Source: Candidatus Saccharimonadota bacterium
Lineage (GTDB): Bacteria > Patescibacteriota > Saccharimonadia > Saccharimonadales > Saccharimonadaceae
Reading direction: 5' to 3'
Assembly (NCBI GenBank): GCA_017514765.1
Contig: JAFWIU010000009.1
Coordinates: 61,741-125,740 of the forward strand
DNA: 64,000 nucleotides
Shown: one piece after another, positions 32,516 through 40,340 of the stretch
Position numbering within the stretch: position 1 is the first letter of the stretch
Layout of the letters: every line of letters begins with the position of its first letter
Position numbers and translations under genes: made by a program
Notes under the pieces: generated by a model
Told to the model about the DNA's origin: nothing
Databases searched by the model: none
What the model saw: only the letters and a program-made list of their open reading frames with translations

Positions 32516-35365
32516 TTAGATAAGTTCAAGTTGTTGCTTGAGTCGGGAGATGAGCTGCTTTTTCTCTTCGATTTGATCTTGCGTTTCCTTAACGAGATGT
32601 TCTGGGGCTCTGCTGACGTAGTTGGGGTTATCCATGCGAAGATTGAGGGCATCAAGTTCACGACCAACGGCGAGAATGCGCTCGGTGAGAGCATCTTTGT
32701 ATTCCTTAACGACTTCTTCGGGGACGTCGAGGTAGAGTTCGTGATTTGCCAAAGCGAGACGAAGGCCTCTTGGGCTGCCTTTTAGCGTGTTAATGGTCGG
32801 AACCCTCGATAGTGTTTTGATGAGAAGTTGATTATCCTCTATGAGGCTATCGTTGTCGAATAATAGGCCGTATTTTTTGCTGTTATTGGTGCCTGGCAGG
32901 GCCTGTAGGGTGGTTCTGGTCTCAGAAACGATATTCCTTATGTTTTCGAATTCTTCGGCTGAAATGGGGTCATATTTGAGCTTCACGGGCCATTTTGCAG
33001 TAGCAATAAAGCCTTCGGTCCAGGGTAAGTTCTGCCAGATTGCCTCGGTAACAAAGGGTGCAAAGGGGTGAAGGGCGATAAGAAGAGTTTTGAGGGTTTT
33101 CTTGAGTAGATTGATGTTCTGGTAGATTTTTTGGGATTCCAGGAACCAATCGGCGTATTTGTCCCAAATGGTTTGATACAGAGTATCAACGGCCTCAGCA
33201 AAGCGGTAGCTCGTCATGTCCGCCTCGACCTGGTCCAAGCAATCGTTAAGCTCGCGACAGATCCAGTCCTCACCCATGTTGAGGGTCGTGTACGGGCTTG
33301 GAATGGTACTTTCTCGACTCGCTTCATCGCGCCCGTCGTCACGGGGCTCCTCGCTCATTCCGCTCCCGTTGTCGCGGACGATCTCGAAAGTACCATTTCC
33401 AAGCCCAACCCCATTCTCATCATCATCCACGAGGGATTGGATGAGGCGGGAGATGTTCCAGAGTTTGTTACAGAGGTTACGGCCAGAGATGACGGATTGC
33501 TCACTGAAGGCTTGGTTCATGCCGGCGGAGCGACCTCTTAGGATACCGAGTCGGAAGGCGTCGGAACCGTATTTAGCGACAAGATCCATCGGGTTGATAA
33601 CGTTACCCTTGCTCTTGCTCATTTTTTGGCCGTGAGCATCAAGAACGAGACCATGTAGGTAGACATCTTTAAATGGAACTTCGCCAGTAACGTAGATTCC
33701 CATCATAATCATACGAGCGACCCAAGCGAAGAGAATATCGGCACCGGTTTCCATGACGTTTAGAGGATAATACGGATTGAAGTTATCCTTGGTCCAGTTG
33801 GTACACACGATAGGCCAGTGACTACTTGAGAACCAAGTGTCGAAGGTGTCTTCGTCGCGAATATACTTTACTCCACCCTTTTCGATTTCTTTGAGATTGG
33901 TACGACGATCGAAAATCCATTCTGGCTCGTCGCTAGCTTCATCATTGACTTGGCGGAACATGGGGATAGCGATACCCCAAGGGATTTGGCGGGAAATATT
34001 CCAGTCTTTCAGATTCTTGAGATAGTTGATGAGGACTTTTTTCTTGTTGTCAGGGTGAAATTTGATTTCGTTGTTCTCGAGGTGTGCAATAGCGGTTTTG
34101 GCTAATTTTTCGACATCAACAAACCATTGCTCTTTCAAAGTAGGCTCGAGAACGGTGCCACACTTGTAGCAGTGAGCCACAGAATGAACAATTTTTTTCT
34201 CACCTTTTAGGAGACCTTCTGCTTCGAGGTCTTTAAGCACTTGTTTACGACACTCTGTGGTGGTGAGACCAAGATATTGCTCGGGAACATTAATCATAGT
34301 GCCATCTTCAGAGATGACCTGAATCCGTTCAAGATTATGGCGTTCACCGACTTCGAAATCATCGAAGTCGTGGGCCGGAGTGATCTTTACTGCACCGGTG
34401 CCGTACTCGGGATCGGCGTGCTCGTCGGCAATAATAGGGATTGTTCTATCAGTTAATGGTAATTTTACGTGTTTACCGATTATATCCTTATACCGCTCGT
34501 CATCAGGGTTTACAGCGACAGCGACGTCGCCGAATAGGGTCTCTGGGCGCGTAGTTGAAACTATCAGAGAATCCAGAGATACCACTTTCTCGGAACGCTC
34601 CTTTGCGCCTGTCGTTACAGGGCTCAGTCGCTCCGTGTTTGCCACGTCGGCAGACGTGCTCCTCGAAGGGGTATCTTCTGGATTCTCTACTATTTTATAC
34701 TCGATGTCCCAGAGGGTGCCTTTTTCATCTTTGTGTTCGACTTCGATGTCGGCGAAAGCGGTTTGGTGTTTCGGGCAGAAGTTAACGAGTTTCTCGCCAC
34801 GGTAAATCATGCCATCATTCCACATTTTCTCGAAAGTGGTATAGACGCGATCAATGACGTTTTCGTCGAGAGTAAAGGTGAGGTCATCCCAAGAGCAGGA
34901 GGCGCCAAGTGCTCGAAGTTGGAGTTCCATATTACCACGTTGTTCGGCGACAAAATCCCAAACGCGAGCGTAGAGTTCGTTGCGGTCGAATTCGAAGCGG
35001 GTATGGCCCTGAGCCTCGAGGTTTCGTTCGTAGACGACCCAGGTTTCGAAGCCCGCATGATCGGCGCCGGGTATATACCAAGTGGAATTACCTTTCAAGC
35101 GATGATAGCGAGTAAGAGAATCTTCGAGTGCAATAGTGAGGCCGTGTCCAATGTGAAGATTGCCATTGGCGTTCGGTGGCGGCATGACAATAGAATAAGT
35201 ATTTTCCGGCTCCTCATCCGCGGTCTCTTCTCGGTCGTCAATGCCGTCACCGTCGTCATCGATAGGGACGGTGGGGGTGGTGGGGTTAAAAATACCAGCG
35301 GCTTCCCAAGCGCCATAAATGTCTGTTTCATATAAGTTGGGTTCGTAACTCGATGCAAATTTCAT
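32516..35365 (-). CDS. valS: Valyl-tRNA synthetase with two in-frame palindromic insertions
   Basis: A 949-residue class I synthetase charging tRNA-Val. HIGHG near residue 72 and KMSKSKGNVI near 605 are the catalytic signatures; an editing domain lies between them and a C-terminal coiled coil ends the protein. Residues about 226-267 (in the editing-domain entry, between EYKIVENPED and LDSLIVSTTRPET) and 654-691 (in the anticodon-binding region) are encoded by two palindromic elements and read as foreign Arg/Glu/Ser-rich inserts. A short acidic insert (DDDGDGIDDREETADEE) near 35-55 is also absent from usual ValRS. Confidence 0.95.
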   Translation of the reverse strand: MKFASSYEPNLYETDIYGAWEAAGIFNPTTPTVPIDDDGDGIDDREETADEEPENTYSIVMPPPNANGNLHIGHGLTIALEDSLTRYHRLKGNSTWYIPGADHAGFETWVVYERNLEAQGHTRFEFDRNELYARVWDFVAEQRGNMELQLRALGASCSWDDLTFTLDENVIDRVYTTFEKMWNDGMIYRGEKLVNFCPKHQTAFADIEVEHKDEKGTLWDIEYKIVENPEDTPSRSTSADVANTERLSPVTTGAKERSEKVVSLDSLIVSTTRPETLFGDVAVAVNPDDERYKDIIGKHVKLPLTDRTIPIIADEHADPEYGTGAVKITPAHDFDDFEVGERHNLERIQVISEDGTMINVPEQYLGLTTTECRKQVLKDLEAEGLLKGEKKIVHSVAHCYKCGTVLEPTLKEQWFVDVEKLAKTAIAHLENNEIKFHPDNKKKVLINYLKNLKDWNISRQIPWGIAIPMFRQVNDEASDEPEWIFDRRTNLKEIEKGGVKYIRDEDTFDTWFSSSHWPIVCTNWTKDNFNPYYPLNVMETGADILFAWVARMIMMGIYVTGEVPFKDVYLHGLVLDAHGQKMSKSKGNVINPMDLVAKYGSDAFRLGILRGRSAGMNQAFSEQSVISGRNLCNKLWNISRLIQSLVDDDENGVGLGNGTFEIVRDNGSGMSEEPRDDGRDEASRESTIPSPYTTLNMGEDWICRELNDCLDQVEADMTSYRFAEAVDTLYQTIWDKYADWFLESQKIYQNINLLKKTLKTLLIALHPFAPFVTEAIWQNLPWTEGFIATAKWPVKLKYDPISAEEFENIRNIVSETRTTLQALPGTNNSKKYGLLFDNDSLIEDNQLLIKTLSRVPTINTLKGSPRGLRLALANHELYLDVPEEVVKEYKDALTERILAVGRELDALNLRMDNPNYVSRAPEHLVKETQDQIEEKKQLISRLKQQLELI
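33294..33406 (+). repeat. In-frame palindromic element, family A, second copy in valS
   Basis: Inverted ends GGGCTTGGAA(A)TGGTACTTTC pair over 20 bp with one bulge. The left half of the core (TCGCGCCCGTCGTCACGGGGCTC) is nearly identical to the tsaD copy. The right half diverges but still forms a hairpin, TCCGC/GCGGA, where hairpin II lies in other copies. Confidence 0.82.
34566..34688 (+). repeat. In-frame palindromic element, family A, first copy in valS
   Basis: Inverted ends AGAGAATCCAGA(a)GATACC pair over 18 bp with one bulge. The core contains TCGGAACGCTC, hairpin I as CCTGT/ACAGG (a compensated change from CCCGT/ACGGG), AGTCGCTCCG, hairpin II GTTTGCC/GGCAGAC and GCTCCTC. Confidence 0.85.
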
Positions 35366-35508
35366 GTTTTATTATCCTCTCGCTCTTTTTATTGTAACTA
35401 TTATACCATATCTATTATTAGACTAGTAGGGCATCTGTAAATTTGACTTTTTGGCATGAAAGGTGTTATAATTATTATGTCTATTTGTCGAACATTAAGG
35501 AGGTTGGT

Positions 35509-35715
35509 ATGATGATGGATTTAGATGAAAGGCAAAAAGAAATCATTCAAGCGAAGTGTAGAGATCTCGAATGCGCTGGCTACAACGTGCTTTATTATGT
35601 GCAACCTAGCGGTTCTAATGATTATGCAAGACACCCTTTCTGGCCATTAACTCCGTTTACAGACTACTGTGACTTTACAGTACCGGGAATACGCGCCTAC
35701 AAATCTTACAAATAA
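35509..35715 (+). CDS. Small hypothetical protein
   Basis: A 68-residue protein starting at one of three consecutive ATG codons (35509, 35512, 35515) after AAGGAGG; the middle one has the best spacing. It is rich in Tyr, Pro and Asp (DYARHPFWPLTPFTDYCDF) with three Cys. No family is recognised. TATAAT lies about 40 bases upstream and a strong terminator follows, so it is a single-gene unit. Confidence 0.6.
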   Translation: MMMDLDERQKEIIQAKCRDLECAGYNVLYYVQPSGSNDYARHPFWPLTPFTDYCDFTVPGIRAYKSYK

Positions 35716-35726
35716 CAATTAGGCTA

Positions 35727-35751
35727 CCCCCACGATAGTGGGGGATTTTTA
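35727..35751 (+). terminator. Rho-independent terminator
   Basis: A 7-bp stem CCCCCAC/GTGGGGG with a GATA loop and a T-run. Confidence 0.88.
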
Positions 35752-36126
35752 TGAGATTTCAAGATTGGTGCGGATTTCTTCAAATTCTTCAGGTGACAAT
35801 TCAAGGGTATGGCCGTACTGCCAATCAGGATCGAGCGGCATGAGATGGACATGAGCATGAGGAACATCGGTACCAACCACTTTCCAGAGAATACGAGTAC
35901 CCAGCTTGGTTTCCATGTGCTTGCTGATTTGCTTTACCGTCCGCATCAGAGCATCGTAATCTTCTGTGGGAAGGTCGTAGATTTTATCGACTTCACGCTT
36001 AGGAACAACTAGTACATGGCCTTTAGATTCGGGATGGATGTCGAGGAAAGCAAAAGTCTTGTCGTCTTCATAAATCTTGTAACAAGGGATTTCCCCTTGG
36101 ATAATCTTACTGAAGATGCTCGGCAT
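35749..36126 (-). CDS. HIT-family nucleotide hydrolase
   Basis: A 125-residue HIT protein (Hint-like nucleoside phosphoramidase or dinucleotide hydrolase). The HVHLMP part of HAHVHLMP near residue 97 is the histidine triad; FLDIHPESKGHVLVVPKRE is the usual preceding segment. I start at MPSIFSKIIQGEIPC, the normal HIT N-terminus; a 28-codon upstream extension lies in the PAP2 gene. It overlaps that gene by 20 bp. Confidence 0.92.
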   Translation of the reverse strand: MPSIFSKIIQGEIPCYKIYEDDKTFAFLDIHPESKGHVLVVPKREVDKIYDLPTEDYDALMRTVKQISKHMETKLGTRILWKVVGTDVPHAHVHLMPLDPDWQYGHTLELSPEEFEEIRTNLEIS

Positions 36127-36613
36127 GATGATTTTTCCTGGATTTTTTGAATTTCTTATAGGCAAAATAGTAGATCTCGGAGAAGGCAAACGCAAAGGCA
36201 ATGCCGCCAACTACATCGATGACCCAGTGCATATTAGCATTAACGCGACCCGCAGTAGTAAGGCCGATAAGCGCAATCATAATGAGGTCGAGGATAAATC
36301 GGATGGTTTTGTTCTTGACATAGCGAGGAAGAATAATCATAGCGATAAAGAAGATTGTAGCCACTACCATGACGTGAGTGGAAGGGAAGGAGGATTCGCC
36401 TGAACCGTTCGGGCGAAAGTTAACTGGGAAAATTTCAAAAATCAGATAAGTAATTGCGACAAGAGCTAGAGGCAACGGAAGCCAGAGAAGTTCTGGGTCG
36501 ATTTTCTTGATAGAGCCGCGGGTAACCCATTGATAAATACCTAGGGCTACAAAAACCGCCAAAGTTATAATTGATGTAATAAGTATAATATTTGTAATTA
36601 AATCCCACTGCAT
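36107..36613 (-). CDS. PAP2-family membrane phosphatase
   Basis: A 168-residue protein with about five transmembrane helices. GESSFPSTHVMV near 74-85 and GRVNANMHWVIDVVGG near 121-136 correspond to the PSGH and SRxxxxxHxxxD motifs of type 2 phosphatidic acid phosphatases, with Gly-Arg in place of Ser-Arg. Such enzymes act on lipid phosphates such as undecaprenyl pyrophosphate; the substrate is not fixed by sequence. Confidence 0.85.
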   Translation of the reverse strand: MQWDLITNIILITSIITLAVFVALGIYQWVTRGSIKKIDPELLWLPLPLALVAITYLIFEIFPVNFRPNGSGESSFPSTHVMVVATIFFIAMIILPRYVKNKTIRFILDLIMIALIGLTTAGRVNANMHWVIDVVGGIAFAFAFSEIYYFAYKKFKKSRKNHHAEHLQ

Positions 36614-36652
36614 AATACTTTAATTATACACTAAAATAGAAAAATCAAGAAC

Positions 36653-36672
36653 AAAAAAGAGGCTGAAGCCTC
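36653..36672 (-). terminator. Terminator after tRNA-Arg
   Basis: A 5-bp stem GAGGC/GCCTC with a TGAA loop and, on the minus strand, six T residues. Confidence 0.65.
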
Positions 36673-36681
36673 GATTTTATT

Positions 36682-36758
36682 TGGTACGCCCGACAGGATT
36701 TGAACCTACGACCTTTTGCTCCGCAAGCAAACGCTCTATCCAGCTGAGCTACGGGCGC
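36682..36758 (-). tRNA. tRNA-Arg (anticodon GCG)
   Basis: A cloverleaf with acceptor GCGCCCG/CGGGCGT, D arm GCTC/GAGC, anticodon stem TTTGC/GCAAA around loop TTGCGGA, T loop TTCAAAT, and encoded CCA. The anticodon is GCG, not the usual ACG that TadA converts to inosine. Confidence 0.93.
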
Positions 36759-36858
36759 AAATGTGGATGTTTTTTACGACATCCACCTAGAAATTAATGA
36801 GCATCACCATTCAGGTGACATTATTATTATACCATATTTTTGCAAAATGTTGTAAATT

Positions 36859-37440
36859 TTACCTTTTGTCCTGATGGGTAGTGGATGATTGTTTGCGTTT
36901 CTTCGGGAGATCGCGATGAGCACGAAAGCCGTACTTACCCGTGATGGGGTCTTTAAAAATGAGATTCTTCAGTGGTTCAAGGGTGAGTGTCATATAAGCA
37001 CCGAAGAAAACGAAAGTGCCAAGTGTCGCAAGATATTGAAGGATGGGCCAAACTGGCGGAAGGTTAATAACGGCGTAAAACGTGAGCTGGCTCAACAAAA
37101 TAGCGGTGTAAAAAGTGAGGATATCGACTACCAGAACGGGCTTATGGGTGAGATGTTGGTATGAATAAAAGACGATGGGAATGAAGAAAATGATAACTAT
37201 TAGGCTAGCGAGTTTGGCGAGGAAATAGTTGGGATTTAACCCATAAATGGCACCGTCGTAAAGGCTCCAGAGCAGAGTTGGGGTGACGGCGATTTTGATG
37301 TGCTCCCACGTGGATTCATTAACTGCAGCAAAGAGGCCAATGATGTGATTGTGATGCGACCACTCGTAGAGAAAGTGCGCAATGGTTCCAATTAGCGAAA
37401 TCACAATGATGCCAAGCCAGAGGTTAAACGTATTATCCAT
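36859..37440 (-). CDS. DUF6512-like integral membrane protein
   Basis: A 193-residue protein with about five transmembrane helices and a basic C-terminal tail (LPKKRKQSSTTHQDKR). HFLYEWSHHNHIIGLFAAVNESTWEHIKIA near residue 22 is the conserved His-rich segment of the DUF6512 group. Its function is unknown; the clustered His and Glu may bind metal (inference). Confidence 0.7.
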   Translation of the reverse strand: MDNTFNLWLGIIVISLIGTIAHFLYEWSHHNHIIGLFAAVNESTWEHIKIAVTPTLLWSLYDGAIYGLNPNYFLAKLASLIVIIFFIPIVFYSYQHLTHKPVLVVDILTFYTAILLSQLTFYAVINLPPVWPILQYLATLGTFVFFGAYMTLTLEPLKNLIFKDPITGKYGFRAHRDLPKKRKQSSTTHQDKR

Positions 37441-37458
37441 GAGCTTATTATAGCACTA

Positions 37459-38196
37459 CTATTTAGATTTTGATGATTTGGGGAGAGCTTTGATAAGAGG
37501 TTGGTAAATATCCTCTGAGGGGGAGATTTTGAATTCATCCATGGATGCGTGGTCGGAAAAAGGAATGCCTTGATAATCATGCAAAATCACAATCGGAGTA
37601 CATTCGTTACTTTCGCCCATCAGCAAAACAGCCATCGAAGTAAGCGGGTCGATGAGGTCAACTTTGGTGAGGTGCATCAGGCGACCAAATAAATCCGGTT
37701 CGCCACGAATATCCCGAAGTGGCTCAACGCCGGCTAGTCCGATAGCAATTCCGGTAACCCCCCAACGGAGGGGAGTGGTATGAGAATCAGTAGCAACCAC
37801 ACCAAGTTGGGTGAGGTGATGTTTGTCCATGAGATAATGGCGAATAGTACGACAGGTTGCGTCGGGGTGTTTGGGCCACATGACATAGTAGCCATCGGCG
37901 TTGGATTCGTCGATCCCAGCGGCAGGGATGAGCACGTTCTGGGTGACGGTCAAATTAACATGAAAATCACCAGTTTCGTTAACATAGGGGAGATAACGCT
38001 CTGATTCTTGTTCGATTAAGGTTTCCTTCGCAACAGTACCGATTTTAGCAGTGCGTCCTTCTGCGATACCTAATATCTTAGACGTAATAAAGATAATGTC
38101 GCCATCTTTGATTTTGAGGCTATCAAGGATATCTGTGATGTCATCTTGTGGTGGATGAACAATGCGCGTCTTGACTGGGGTAAAGTTGAGTTTCAT
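37459..38196 (-). CDS. CofE-like gamma-glutamyl ligase
   Basis: A 245-residue protein of the coenzyme F420-0:gamma-glutamyl ligase (CofE/FbiB) fold. Family marks are GDIIFITSKILGIAEGR, VNLTVTQNVLIPAAGIDESNA, the metal-binding DSHTTPLRWGVTGIAIG and GLAGVEPLRDIRG. CofE adds glutamates to F420, but nothing else for F420 is in the window; database entries of this subgroup are labelled putative folate gamma-glutamate ligases. The acceptor is therefore open. Confidence 0.85.
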   Translation of the reverse strand: MKLNFTPVKTRIVHPPQDDITDILDSLKIKDGDIIFITSKILGIAEGRTAKIGTVAKETLIEQESERYLPYVNETGDFHVNLTVTQNVLIPAAGIDESNADGYYVMWPKHPDATCRTIRHYLMDKHHLTQLGVVATDSHTTPLRWGVTGIAIGLAGVEPLRDIRGEPDLFGRLMHLTKVDLIDPLTSMAVLLMGESNECTPIVILHDYQGIPFSDHASMDEFKISPSEDIYQPLIKALPKSSKSK

Positions 38197-38342
38197 AGAT
38201 ATGATTATACCACCGATTATGACGTGCTGGATAAAAGTTGACCCATATAGGTTTTACGATTGAAGCTATTAACAATTGGGGATGCATTAGATTAGAGCTG
38301 ATCGTGTTGATAAATAGGGTGGGATATGGTAAAATTAGACGT

Positions 38343-38433
38343 GGAAGAGTGGCCGAGTGGTTGAAGGCGCACGACTCGAAATCGTGTGACGGGGTTGACC
38401 CGTTCGGAGGTTCGAATCCTCTCTCTTCCGCCA
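38343..38433 (+). tRNA. tRNA-Ser (anticodon CGA)
   Basis: A class II tRNA with acceptor GGAAGAG/CTCTTCC, anticodon stem CACGA/TCGTG around CTCGAAA, a long variable arm (GACGGGG...CCCGTTC), T loop TTCGAAT, discriminator G and encoded CCA. Confidence 0.95.
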
Positions 38434-38485
38434 TCAGAAATGTTGGCTCTTTTTTTATGCTATAATTGAGATAGACAGGGAGAGG

Positions 38486-39574
38486 ATGACTGAAGTGACT
38501 GAAGAAAATTTAGAAAAAAGAATTGAGATTTATCAGGGGGAAAAGGGTGAAGTGGTTTTTGATGTCGATGTGGAGGCGGAGACGATTTGGGCAACTCAGG
38601 CTCAAATTGCCCAGCTTTTTGATGTGGCGCCACAGAATATTACATACCATATTAGGAATATTTACAGAGAAGGCGAATTAGACGATGGCGTAGTTAATGA
38701 CGAATTACGTCAGGGTGGTTCAAATAGTACAAATAAAGCACGGGTTAAAAATCGAACTTGTAAAGAAATTTTACAAGTTCAAAATGAGGGAGGGAGAATT
38801 ACTAGACGTCGCGTCAAGGCCTACAACTTAGATATGATTATTTCGGTGGGCTATCGAGTAAACTCGAAGAAGGCGACGAAGTTTCGGGTGTGGGCGACTT
38901 CAGTACTACGGCAGTATTTAACCAATGGAGTGGCAGTGAACCAGCGTAGACTGCTGGCGATGCGAGAAAAAGAGGAGGTGAAGAAGCTACACGATGTAGA
39001 AAAGATGATGGCGCTGGTGAGGAGGCTAACCACGCGGAACGAGTTGGATGCGGGGGAAGCAAACGGGGTGTTAGAGGTGATTTCGAAATACGCAGGGAGC
39101 TTTAAGACTTTGGAAGAGTACGATGACGGACATATTGACTTATCGTTTATGGGGTCGAAGCGTAAAAAGGGAAGGGAATTAACGTTGGAAATGTGCACAC
39201 AAGCAGTGGATTCGCTGCGCTCAAACGTGGGCGGGTCGGAACTGTTCGGGAAGGAGCGCAATGGTAGTTTTGAAGGAAGCTTGGTGGCGATTTTTCAAAG
39301 CTATGATGGAAAAGATTTGTACCCGAGCATACAGGAAAAGGCGGCAAATTTGTTGTATTTCATCATTAAAGATCATCCGTTCTATGATGGGAACAAGCGA
39401 ATTGGCGCATTGCTATTTATTCTGTTTTTAACGGTAAACGATTGTCATTTAACTACTAATGGAGAGACCAAAATAAGCGACCGTGCATTGACTGCAATAG
39501 CACTACTAATTGCAGAAAGCGAGCCGAAAGAAAAGAATTTAATTACAAGTCTAGTGTGTAAACTATTACAGTGA
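38486..39574 (+). CDS. RhuM-Fic fusion protein
   Basis: A 362-residue protein. The N-terminal part (about 1-150) is a RhuM/virulence-protein domain: DVDVEAETIWATQAQIAQLFDV, NITYHIRNIYREGEL and YNLDMIISVGYRVNSKKATKFRVWA. The C-terminal part carries the Fic motif HPFYDGNKRIGA near residue 301, so it may transfer AMP or a phosphate group to a target (Fic/Doc family). Such fusions are common in accessory loci and may work as host-modifying or toxin proteins. No inhibitory partner gene is adjacent. Confidence 0.88.
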   Translation: MTEVTEENLEKRIEIYQGEKGEVVFDVDVEAETIWATQAQIAQLFDVAPQNITYHIRNIYREGELDDGVVNDELRQGGSNSTNKARVKNRTCKEILQVQNEGGRITRRRVKAYNLDMIISVGYRVNSKKATKFRVWATSVLRQYLTNGVAVNQRRLLAMREKEEVKKLHDVEKMMALVRRLTTRNELDAGEANGVLEVISKYAGSFKTLEEYDDGHIDLSFMGSKRKKGRELTLEMCTQAVDSLRSNVGGSELFGKERNGSFEGSLVAIFQSYDGKDLYPSIQEKAANLLYFIIKDHPFYDGNKRIGALLFILFLTVNDCHLTTNGETKISDRALTAIALLIAESEPKEKNLITSLVCKLLQ

Positions 39575-39599
39575 TAAAATATGATATAATGGAGGTATT

Positions 39600-40340
39600 A
39601 TGGTAGAACAGGGAAAAGCTAAGTCAAATAAAAACGGTGGCCTGAAACAAAAGCGACAGAAATTGAAGGCGAAGCTATTGAAGTCGTATTATGGTAACCC
39701 GACTAAAGATATGAAGTTGATTGCGATTACGGGCACGACTGGCAAAACCATAGTGGCACACTATGTACACGAAATTCTCAAAGCAGTAGGTGAGCAGGTG
39801 GCAGTATTGGCTTCAGACCAACCCTTTAAAATGGGGATGCTACACAAGTTTTTGTCGGATGCCTGGAAGGCGGGAGCGAATTATGTAGTAGTAACTGTTC
39901 CGGCAGAGGGGTTACGCGATAATATCTTCCACGGACTACCAGTCGAGGTGGCTGCGATGACGAATTTTGTGACGGCAGGATTGCATGATATGGAACCTGG
40001 CGAATATATTGAATGCGAAAAAACTTTGTTCAGTATGAAACCAGATATTGTGGTGCTTAATAGCGATGATTTGAATTATAGTTCATTTGCAGAGTTTAAG
40101 GGGAAGAGTAAGACGGTGAGCTTCGGACAAAGTAGTGCAAATGTAAAGATTCTTAATTCAAAACTATATCCGAAGGGAACCGAGGTGACTTTATCAGTGG
40201 CTTCAGATATCGTATCAGTGGCGACGTTTGTGGTAGGGGAGCCGGCGGTATCCTATATGGCATGCGCGTCAGCAATCGCGTATGGATTGGGGATCGATCA
40301 GTATTTCGTGACTGAGGGAATTGCTAACTACGAGATTTAA
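39600..40340 (+). CDS. Truncated Mur-ligase-like protein
   Basis: A 246-residue protein with the Mur ligase central ATPase domain: ITGTTGKTIVAHYVHEIL is the P-loop and the AMTNFVTAGLHDMEP segment follows. It lacks the N-terminal UDP-substrate domain and most of the C-terminal amino-acid-binding domain, and the DNPR-type motif. It is a paralogue of the neighbouring murE-like gene and overlaps its 3' end by 17 bp in convergent orientation. It could be a degraded copy or a specialised ligase partner. TATAAT precedes GGAGG at the start. Confidence 0.7.
   Translation: MVEQGKAKSNKNGGLKQKRQKLKAKLLKSYYGNPTKDMKLIAITGTTGKTIVAHYVHEILKAVGEQVAVLASDQPFKMGMLHKFLSDAWKAGANYVVVTVPAEGLRDNIFHGLPVEVAAMTNFVTAGLHDMEPGEYIECEKTLFSMKPDIVVLNSDDLNYSSFAEFKGKSKTVSFGQSSANVKILNSKLYPKGTEVTLSVASDIVSVATFVVGEPAVSYMACASAIAYGLGIDQYFVTEGIANYEI

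Noticed and set aside
38434..38485. Terminator after tRNA-Ser
   Set aside because: A T-run is present but I could not find a stable hairpin before it.
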